10,827 nucleotides of DNA from an uncultured Limosilactobacillus sp. Its GTDB lineage: Bacteria > Bacillota > Bacilli > Lactobacillales > Lactobacillaceae. The stretch is from the NCBI GenBank assembly GCA_944326735.1, contig CALVFC010000036.1, positions 1-10,827 on the forward strand, written 5' to 3'. Shown here piece by piece: positions 1-5,255 of this stretch (position 1 is the stretch's first letter; each line of letters opens with the position of its first letter). The notes under the pieces were generated by a model. The model saw only the letters and a program-made list of their open reading frames with translations, did not search any database and was not told the DNA's origin. The translations under genes were made by a program, and so were the position numbers.

Positions 1-506
1 AAATCAATAATAATGAATATCAGTATATCGTGGCAACCGATATTGCCGCTCGCGGAATCGATATTGATGGTGTTTCACTGGTCATCAATGATGATATTCC
101 CACGGACCTCGAATACTTTGTCCACCGGGTTGGGCGGACTGGCCGAAATGGTTTACAGGGGACGGCGATTACCCTTTATGCACCAGCGGAAGATGATTTG
201 ATTCAAAAGTTGGAAGAACGGGGGATTAAGTTTATCCCTAAGGAAATTCGTCATGGACGGTTGGTTACTACTCACGACCGCAATCGGCGGCAGCATTATC
301 GGCGTAGCAAGCAGGCCTTGGATCCGAATATGAAGGGCTTTGTGAAGAAAACCAAGCGAAAGGTTAAGCCGGGATACAAGAAACGGATCAAACGTGCCAT
401 TCGGGAAGACGAACAGCAGAAGCATAAATTGGAAATCCGTCACCGAATTCGTAAGGCTAAGCGTGCTCGTCAACGTCAGCACCGTCGCGAACGAAATAGC
501 CGTTGA
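1..506 (+). CDS. DEAD-box ATP-dependent RNA helicase, C-terminal part (CshB-like), 5' end outside window
   Basis: This is the 3' end of a gene read in frame from position 3. About 167 residues are visible and the start lies upstream. The visible part is the end of the second RecA-like domain of a DEAD-box helicase. Motif V ([10 protein letters not shown]) lies at 33-62 and motif VI (HRVGRTGR) at 123-146, which contribute to ATP and RNA binding. After this domain the last ~75 residues are very rich in Lys, Arg and His ([14 protein letters not shown] and [15 protein letters not shown]), a likely RNA-binding tail. Such helicases remodel RNA in cold adaptation, ribosome assembly or mRNA decay. 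A CshB-type assignment rests on the basic tail and its place before alaS, and cannot be settled without the N-terminal half. No stem-loop terminator follows the stop at 504-506; the alaS promoter and leader begin at once. The ATG-like codons near position 13 and the GTG at 30 are internal, not starts. Confidence 0.93.
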   Translation, partial: INNNEYQYIVATDIAARGIDIDGVSLVINDDIPTDLEYFVHRVGRTGRNGLQGTAITLYAPAEDDLIQKLEERGIKFIPKEIRHGRLVTTHDRNRRQHYRRSKQALDPNMKGFVKKTKRKVKPGYKKRIKRAIREDEQQKHKLEIRHRIRKAKRARQRQHRRERNSR

Positions 507-531
507 TTTTAAATTAATTGTTCGCTATAAT
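503..531 (+). promoter_or_regulatory. Promoter of the alaS T-box leader, overlapping the helicase stop codon
   Basis: The -35 element TTGATT (503-508) and a perfect -10 TATAAT (526-531) are separated by 17 nt, the ideal SigA spacing. Transcription would start near 537-539. The -35 box contains the helicase TGA stop (504-506), so the two genes abut with no spacer. The assignment is by consensus match only. Confidence 0.8.
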
Positions 532-536
532 ATGAC

Positions 537-753
537 TCGTTTGGGACATGCTATTCAGATGCATGCTTTGCAGAAACAACCGGGTTGATGAGACGGTTGA
601 CTTGCACTGGCTGGTGCTCCCCATTCGCATAATTTAATAATCAAACTTACTTTTTAGTAAGAAATAAGAGGTATACGAAATCCATCGTTGCAATCAGAGT
701 GGTACCGCGTCAGTTCGGCGTCTCTGTTAGCAGGGATGGATTTCGTTTTTTTG
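537..753 (+). ncRNA. T-box riboswitch leader, tRNA-Ala responsive, upstream of alaS
   Basis: The leader contains the T-box core AGAGTGGTACCGCG at 696-709, close to the consensus AGGGTGGNACCGCG. An antiterminator can form with AGAG (696-699) pairing CTCT (722-725), the bulge TGGTACC (700-706), and GCG (707-709) pairing CGT (719-721). In the bulge, TGGT would pair with an uncharged ACCA acceptor end, which suits tRNA-Ala with discriminator A. The 5' region resembles Stem I: an AG-bulge-like AGAAA before a CAACCG/CGGTTG distal helix (roughly 574-600), then a candidate specifier codon GCT (Ala) at 610-612. A second GCT at 616-618 makes the exact specifier uncertain. Uncharged tRNA-Ala would favour readthrough into alaS and charged tRNA would permit termination. 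The T-box call is firm; the Stem I boundaries were drawn by eye. Confidence 0.93.
676..752 (+). terminator. Regulated intrinsic terminator of the alaS T-box leader
   Basis: The arms CGAAATCCATC (676-686) and GATGGATTTCG (735-745) form a perfect 11-bp stem, followed directly by seven Ts (746-752). Inside it, 689-699 can pair with 722-732 with two mismatches, closing over the T-box. A shorter alternative, GTCTCTG (720-726) with CAGGGAT (731-737), would directly disrupt the antiterminator. This is the off state of the leader and ends 20 nt before the alaS start codon. Confidence 0.88.
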
Positions 754-772
754 ATTGGAAAGGGAGAGAAGA

Positions 773-3427
773 ATGAAAAAACTGAAAAAGCTGAACAGTG
801 CTCAGGTTCGGCGGATGTACTTGAAGTTCTTTGAAGAGCACGGTCATAAGATTATGCCTAGTGCTTCATTAGTTCCGGTAAACGACCCAACCTTACTGTG
901 GATTAATTCTGGTGTTGCCACAATGAAGAAGTACTTTGATGGTAAAGTTGTTCCAGAAAATCCGCGGATGACAAGTTCTCAGAAGAGTATTCGGACCAAC
1001 GATATTGAAAATGTTGGTAAGACTGCCCGGCACCACACAATGTTTGAAATGCTGGGGAACTTCTCTGTTGGTGATTACTTCAAGAATGAAGTTATTCCAT
1101 GGGCCTGGGAATTATTGACCAGTGACAAATGGTTTGGTTTTGATCCTGAACGGCTATACATCACTTATTACCCTAAAGACCACGATGCTTATAACAAGTG
1201 GCGTGAAGTTGGGGTAGCTAAGGACCACTTAATTCCTGACGAGGATAACTTCTGGGATATTGGTCAAGGTCCTTCTGGTCCAGATACGGAAATTTTCTAT
1301 GACCGTGGTCAAGAATTTAATAACTTAGCCGATGACGATCCAGAAAATTACCCCGGTGGTGAAAACGAACGTTACCTGGAAATTTGGAACATTGTCTTCA
1401 GTCAGTTTAATCACACCCCTGAAGATACCTATGAACCACTTCCCCACAAAAACATTGATACGGGAATGGGCCTCGAACGGGTGGTTTCGATCTTCGAAAA
1501 CGCACCTACTAACTTTGAAACCGACTTATTCATGCCTTTGATCAAGCAAACGGAAAAGTTCAGTGGAACGAAGAAGTACGGTCAAAATAAGGAAGATGAT
1601 ATTCAATTTAAGATCATCGCGGACCACATCCGGACGATTACCTTTGCTATTGGGGATGGTGCCTTACCTTCCAACGTTGGTCGTGGTTATGTTATCCGGC
1701 GGTTGTTACGGCGGGCAGTTGTTGCCGGCAAGAAGCTTGGTATTGATAAGCCATTCCTGGCCAAGATGGTACCAACAGTCGGTGAAATCATGAAGGATTA
1801 CTATCCTGACGTCTTAGAAAATGCTGATTACATTGCCTCGGTTATTAAGTCTGAAGAAGACCGGTTCAGTGCAACCCTGAACGGTGGGCTGAACCTCTTA
1901 AACAATGTGATTGCTAATGCTAAGCAGGATGGGACCAACGAGATTGATGGCCGGACCGCCTTCAAGCTCTATGATACCTATGGCTTCCCAATCGAATTGA
2001 CGAAGGAATATGCTAGTGATGAAGGCTTGACCGTTGATGAAAAGGGCTTCCAAGCTGCCATGACGGAACAACAAAACCGGGCACGGAACGCTCGTGACAT
2101 GGATAATGGGATGGGTGTTCAAACCGACCTCTGGACAGACTTTAAGGAAGACAGCAAGTATGTTGGTTACACTGACCTGACGGTTGATAATTCCAAGGTA
2201 ATTGGTTTAGCTCATGATGGCAAGCAAGCTGATGAAGCTCAACCTGGTGACAAGAATATCGAAGTAATCTTTGATGTCACCCCATTCTATGCAGAAATGG
2301 GTGGTCAAGTTGCAGACACTGGTGACATCATTGATAACTACGGTAAGAAGGTTGGCCGAGTTGTTGATGTTCAACATGCACCAAATCAACAAAACCTGCA
2401 TCGGGTAGAATTAACTGCTCCTCTGAAGAAGGGGGCCCGTTATAAGCTTGTTGTTGACCGGATTCGCCACCTGAAGATTGAAAAGAACCACACGGCTACG
2501 CACTTGCTTGACCAAGCATTGCGGAATGTCCTCGGTGGACACACTCAACAAGCGGGATCATTAGTTGAAGAACACTACCTGCGTTTTGACTTTAACCACT
2601 TTGGCCAAGTTACTGCTAAGGACCTGAAGGCTGTTGAAGAAATGGTTAACGAACAGATTTGGAAAGAAATCCCAGTCAAGACAGTCGAAACCGATATCGA
2701 TTCTGCTAAGGAAATGGGTGCAATTGCGCTCTTCTCTGACAAGTACGGTGACAAGGTCCGGGTTGTTAAGATTGGTGATTATAACACTGAATTCTGTGGT
2801 GGTGACCACGTCAAGAATACCAATGAACTGGGCCTCTTCAAGATTGTTTCAGAAGGTGGGGTTGGTGCTGGTATCCGGCGGATTGAAGCCGTTACTTCTA
2901 GTGATGCCTTCAAGTTCCTGCAAACTCATGATGACTTGTTGAACCAAGTTGCTAGTGATTTGAAGGTTGCCCAACTGAAGGAAGTCCCTCACCAAGTTGA
3001 AAGCCTGCAGTCTGAATTAAAACAGGCGCAAAAGCAGAGTGAAGCTCTTCAATCTAAGATTGCTGCTCAACAAGCTAACAATGTCTTTGACAATGTTCAA
3101 AAGACTAACCAAGGGAGCTTGATTGCTGCCGAAGTTAAGGTTGCCGGGATGGGTCAATTACGGCAATTGGCTGACAGTTGGCGTGCTAAGAAACTGTCTG
3201 ACGTTCTGGTTCTGGGGACAGCTAATGATGGCAAGGCTAACCTCTTAGTTGCGGTCAGCGATAACAAGGTTAAGAGTGGCCTTAAAGCTGGTGATTTGAT
3301 TAAGACCATTGCCCCAGCCATTAATGGTGGCGGTGGCGGTCGTCCTAATATGGCCCAAGCCGGTGGTAAGAACCCAGCGGGAATTCAGGATGCCCTGAAG
3401 CAAGCTACTGAATACTTGAATAAGTAA
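773..3427 (+). CDS. alaS: Alanine--tRNA ligase (AlaRS)
   Basis: This is a class II aminoacyl-tRNA synthetase charging tRNA-Ala in the cytoplasm. It has 884 residues, the usual full length. The catalytic domain (about 1-250) carries motif 2 features around ARHHTMFEMLGNFS and motif 3 GMGLERV (231-237). The tRNA-recognition helices follow. The editing domain has the zinc-site motifs HTATH (573-577) and CGGDH (675-679), which hydrolyse mischarged Ser- or Gly-tRNA-Ala. The C-Ala domain ends the protein, with a run of five glycines at 852-856. The ATG at 773 is chosen because GGGAG (762-766) sits 6 nt upstream; an in-frame TTG at 755 lies just behind the T-tract and would place the ribosome site inside the terminator. 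Expression is governed by the T-box leader, and an intrinsic terminator follows the gene. One oddity is Asp at position 678, where most AlaRS have Thr (CGGTH). Confidence 0.99.
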   Translation: MKKLKKLNSAQVRRMYLKFFEEHGHKIMPSASLVPVNDPTLLWINSGVATMKKYFDGKVVPENPRMTSSQKSIRTNDIENVGKTARHHTMFEMLGNFSVGDYFKNEVIPWAWELLTSDKWFGFDPERLYITYYPKDHDAYNKWREVGVAKDHLIPDEDNFWDIGQGPSGPDTEIFYDRGQEFNNLADDDPENYPGGENERYLEIWNIVFSQFNHTPEDTYEPLPHKNIDTGMGLERVVSIFENAPTNFETDLFMPLIKQTEKFSGTKKYGQNKEDDIQFKIIADHIRTITFAIGDGALPSNVGRGYVIRRLLRRAVVAGKKLGIDKPFLAKMVPTVGEIMKDYYPDVLENADYIASVIKSEEDRFSATLNGGLNLLNNVIANAKQDGTNEIDGRTAFKLYDTYGFPIELTKEYASDEGLTVDEKGFQAAMTEQQNRARNARDMDNGMGVQTDLWTDFKEDSKYVGYTDLTVDNSKVIGLAHDGKQADEAQPGDKNIEVIFDVTPFYAEMGGQVADTGDIIDNYGKKVGRVVDVQHAPNQQNLHRVELTAPLKKGARYKLVVDRIRHLKIEKNHTATHLLDQALRNVLGGHTQQAGSLVEEHYLRFDFNHFGQVTAKDLKAVEEMVNEQIWKEIPVKTVETDIDSAKEMGAIALFSDKYGDKVRVVKIGDYNTEFCGGDHVKNTNELGLFKIVSEGGVGAGIRRIEAVTSSDAFKFLQTHDDLLNQVASDLKVAQLKEVPHQVESLQSELKQAQKQSEALQSKIAAQQANNVFDNVQKTNQGSLIAAEVKVAGMGQLRQLADSWRAKKLSDVLVLGTANDGKANLLVAVSDNKVKSGLKAGDLIKTIAPAINGGGGGRPNMAQAGGKNPAGIQDALKQATEYLNK

Positions 3428-3464
3428 CTAACATCTAGTCAACAAGTTTGACCGATAATTAACC

Positions 3465-3501
3465 AAATGGTACTGGAGATAATTTTTCCGGTGCCATTTT
3501 T
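3465..3501 (+). terminator. Intrinsic terminator after alaS
   Basis: A 12-bp stem (3465-3476 with 3488-3499, including two G-T pairs) closes an 11-nt loop. The 3' arm ends in a T-run (3497-3501). It lies 38 nt after the alaS stop and separates alaS from the ireB cluster. Confidence 0.82.
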
Positions 3502-3542
3502 GCGTCAATAAATGATTTTATGGGGATGAAAATAGGCATTAA

Positions 3543-3571
3543 TTGTGCTTTGACCACGAATATAGTAAAAT
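3543..3571 (+). promoter_or_regulatory. Putative promoter of the ireB-ruvX-yrzB cluster
   Basis: A weak -35 TTGTGC (3543-3548) lies 17 nt from -10 TAAAAT (3566-3571), ahead of the ireB ribosome site. A better-looking TTGACC at 3550-3555 has no -10 at usable spacing. Its position after the alaS terminator means a promoter is needed here, but the exact elements are tentative. Confidence 0.5.
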
Positions 3572-3603
3572 GAACAAACGAATAGTCGCTGGAGGTGACA
3601 TTA

Positions 3604-3873
3604 ATGTCCACAAATAATGACAAGACGATGTTTTTTGATTTCGGTCAAAATCACCAAGAAAACATCAAACAAACTTTAAAGACAGTCTATGAAGCTTTGG
3701 AAGAAAAGGGTTATAATCCCATTAACCAAATTGTTGGATATCTTTTATCTGGAGATCCCGCTTATATTCCTCGTTTGAATGATGCCCGGAATTTGATCCG
3801 CCAGCATGAACGTGATGAAATTATTGAAGAATTAGTACGCTTTTACCTGAAGAATAATGGTGAGACTAAATGA
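3604..3873 (+). CDS. ireB: IreB/ReoM family regulatory phosphoprotein (UPF0297, DUF965; YrzL)
   Basis: This small cytoplasmic protein of 89 residues has the full family length and the signature [20 protein letters not shown] in its middle, then a helical C-terminus ([16 protein letters not shown]). Homologues are substrates of the PASTA-domain kinase IreK/PrkA/Stk. In Enterococcus faecalis IreB affects cephalosporin resistance. In Listeria, ReoM controls ClpCP-dependent degradation of MurA and so peptidoglycan synthesis. The N-terminal KTMFF places Thr8 where the Listeria phosphothreonine (in TMFY) lies, so phosphoregulation is probably conserved; this is inferred from alignment by eye. The ATG at 3604 is chosen because GGAGG (3591-3595) is 8 nt upstream. 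A GTG at 3595 overlaps that ribosome site. The stop overlaps the ruvX start (ATGA), indicating translational coupling. Confidence 0.96.
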   Translation: MSTNNDKTMFFDFGQNHQENIKQTLKTVYEALEEKGYNPINQIVGYLLSGDPAYIPRLNDARNLIRQHERDEIIEELVRFYLKNNGETK

Positions 3874-4313
3874 GACTAATGGGGTTGGATGTTGGCTCGA
3901 AGACCGTTGGTATTTCCGTCAGTGACCCATTGGGATGGACAGCACAGGCAGTCGAAATTATTCCAATTAATGAAGATGAAGAAGTATTTGGAATTGACCG
4001 GGTTGCCGAACTAGTACAGCAAAAGCAAGTCGGCGGCTTTGTTGTGGGCCTCCCTAAAAATATGAATAATACTGAGGGCCCACGGGTTGACGCATCACAC
4101 CATTATGGAGAGTTACTAAAGAAACGTTTTCCGGATATCCCGGTTGACTTCCAGGATGAGCGTCTGACCACTGTTGAAGCTCACCGGATGTTGGTTGAAG
4201 AGGCGGATATCTCACGGGCAAAGCAAAAAAAGGTGATTGATGAAGTTGCTGCCACCTTCATATTGCAAAGCTACTTAGACCGTCACGGAAAGTTAGTACA
4301 ACTGTTAAAGTGA
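3870..4313 (+). CDS. ruvX: RuvX/YqgF family RNase H-fold nuclease (putative Holliday junction resolvase)
   Basis: The 147-residue protein has the RNase H-like fold of the YqgF family. It is proposed to resolve Holliday junctions, and in several bacteria is implicated in the 5' processing of 16S pre-rRNA. The conserved acidic residues are visible: Asp7 in [12 protein letters not shown], Glu97 in QDERLTT (95-101) and Asp124 in VIDEVAA. VVGLPKN (58-64) is the other family signature. The ATG at 3870 overlaps the ireB stop by 4 nt, with a GGTGAGA ribosome-binding stretch just upstream inside ireB. An alternative ATG at 3879 would remove three residues. The gene sits in the conserved ireB-ruvX-yrzB trio of Bacillota, so the three are likely co-transcribed, with ruvX expression coupled to ireB. 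Confidence 0.96.
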   Translation: MRLMGLDVGSKTVGISVSDPLGWTAQAVEIIPINEDEEVFGIDRVAELVQQKQVGGFVVGLPKNMNNTEGPRVDASHHYGELLKKRFPDIPVDFQDERLTTVEAHRMLVEEADISRAKQKKVIDEVAATFILQSYLDRHGKLVQLLK

Positions 4314-4322
4314 GGAAGTTAA

Positions 4323-4622
4323 ATGAGTAAACAAGAACAGTCAGATGATCAATTAATTACCCTGATTGACGAAGATGGCAATGAACAGTTATTTAAGGAA
4401 CTGTTTACGTTTGATTCGGATGATTACGGTAAATCATATATTTTTATTTATCCGGCAGACCAAGAAAATGATGACTCAGTTGATATCCAGGCTTACATCG
4501 TTGCCGATAACCAAGACGGTGATGGCCAGGACCTTGTGCCAATCGAGGATGACCAAGAATGGGACATGGTTGAACAGGTCCTCAATACCTTTCTTGATAA
4601 TGATGGACATTTCCAAGGATAA
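4323..4622 (+). CDS. yrzB: DUF1292 family acidic protein (YrzB-like)
   Basis: This 99-residue protein is strongly acidic, with 28 Asp/Glu, only three Lys and no Arg. It matches the DUF1292/YrzB family by its opening (LITLIDEDGNEQLFKELFTF), its YIFIYPAD core and the acidic C-terminal part ending DNDGHFQG. No function is established for the family. It has no signal peptide or membrane segment, so it is presumably cytoplasmic. It starts 9 nt after the ruvX stop, with GAGGAAGT serving as the ribosome site, and is the third gene of the conserved trio. Its constant linkage to ireB and ruvX suggests shared expression but does not reveal a job. A long overlapping frame at 4366-4668 is a shadow. A strong hairpin follows 19 nt after the stop. 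Confidence 0.92.
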   Translation: MSKQEQSDDQLITLIDEDGNEQLFKELFTFDSDDYGKSYIFIYPADQENDDSVDIQAYIVADNQDGDGQDLVPIEDDQEWDMVEQVLNTFLDNDGHFQG

Positions 4623-4641
4623 TTATCTGATTTTGAATTAC

Positions 4642-4682
4642 GAAGGCCAAGTCAACTCCGCGCGGTGATTGACTTGGCCTTC
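4642..4682 (+). repeat. Perfect 14-bp inverted repeat (hairpin) between yrzB and cvpA, no T-tract
   Basis: The arm GAAGGCCAAGTCAA (4642-4655) is the exact reverse complement of 4669-4682, around a 13-nt loop that contains CCGCGCGG. The stem would be very stable in RNA. The following bases (CTGTTGCTG) lack the U-run of an intrinsic terminator, so this could be a weak or factor-assisted terminator, an mRNA-stabilising 3' structure for the ireB-ruvX-yrzB message, or a processing site. The cvpA ribosome site begins 18 nt downstream and is not part of the stem. Confidence 0.85.
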
Positions 4683-4713
4683 CTGTTGCTGTTATGTAAA
4701 AAGGAGCATTTTA

Positions 4714-5241
4714 ATGATATTAACGACCATTATAATTTTACTGTTATTGGCTTCGTTTGTGCTTGGCCATCGACGGGGAATTTTTTCCATGGTTGCTTCT
4801 GTCGCTGTCTATGTTGTCGCTTGGGTTGGTGCTCAGATGATTAGCCCATTGGTTGGTAATTGGCTGGTTAACATGTTTCCAGACGCCAGTGGAACGACTC
4901 CATTGTCAGGTGACCAACTGGCCCATTTGGATTTAAATCAGTTTTTTTATCATGGATTAGCGCAATTACTAATTTTCATTGTTCTCGTTATTGTGTTACG
5001 CATCATTTTACGCAAACTAGGCTGGATAACACATTTACCGATTCTTGGAACAATTGATCGGTTAGCCGGTGGCATTGTCGCAGTAATTTGTTGCTACCTG
5101 GTAATTATGGTTGTCCTCCTAATCGGTCAGTTGTGGCCCAATGCTTGGTGGCAAGTCCAGCTGGCTAATTCGGAATTAGCTCAGTGGATGGTCTCACAAA
5201 CACCAGTGATTAGCGAACAGATGATTGACCTATTCAGATAG
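4714..5241 (+). CDS. cvpA: CvpA family integral membrane protein
   Basis: The 175-residue hydrophobic protein has four predicted membrane segments, about residues 1-17, 22-44, 81-99 and 118-140. The GHRRGIF turn (18-24) and DRLAGG (115-120) before the last helix are typical of the CvpA/YshB family. In Escherichia coli cvpA was named for a role in colicin V production, and CvpA proteins have been linked to envelope stress and bile tolerance; the molecular function here is unknown. A hydrophilic extracytoplasmic or cytoplasmic loop lies at about 52-78. The ATG at 4714 is chosen for AAGGAG (4701-4706), 7 nt upstream. A longer reading from a TTG at 4669 would begin inside the hairpin and is rejected. 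The stop is 14 nt before the mutS2 start, so cvpA and mutS2 form a two-gene unit, as in many Bacillota. Confidence 0.93.
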   Translation: MILTTIIILLLLASFVLGHRRGIFSMVASVAVYVVAWVGAQMISPLVGNWLVNMFPDASGTTPLSGDQLAHLDLNQFFYHGLAQLLIFIVLVIVLRIILRKLGWITHLPILGTIDRLAGGIVAVICCYLVIMVVLLIGQLWPNAWWQVQLANSELAQWMVSQTPVISEQMIDLFR

Positions 5242-5242
5242 A

Positions 5243-5250
5243 AGAGGTGG
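5243..5250 (+). promoter_or_regulatory. Ribosome binding site that sets the mutS2 start at TTG 5256
   Basis: AGAGGTGG ends 5 nt before TTG 5256. The upstream in-frame GTG at 5247 lies inside this same sequence and has no separate ribosome site, so the TTG is preferred. The resulting N-terminus MNNKAIETLEF matches the usual start of MutS2 proteins. Confidence 0.75.
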
Positions 5251-5255
5251 GAGAG

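Noticed and set aside
30..506. A complete 158-residue gene starting at GTG 30
   Set aside because: The start falls inside helicase motif V ([10 protein letters not shown]), and the frame is open to the left edge, so it is the 3' part of a longer gene.
755..772. TTG 755 as the alaS start
   Set aside because: It lies directly behind the T-box terminator T-tract with no ribosome site, and GGGAG at 762-766 serves ATG 773.
3550..3571. TTGACC at 3550 as the -35 of the ireB promoter
   Set aside because: It is only 10 nt from the best -10 (TAAAAT at 3566), and no other -10 at 16-18 nt spacing is present.
4366..4668. Overlapping plus-strand reading frame of 100 codons in yrzB
   Set aside because: It is out of frame with the conserved DUF1292 protein, has no ribosome site and no recognisable features.
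4669..4713. N-terminal extension of CvpA from TTG 4669
   Set aside because: The extension is encoded by the hairpin arm, and the AAGGAG site at 4701-4706 points to ATG 4714.
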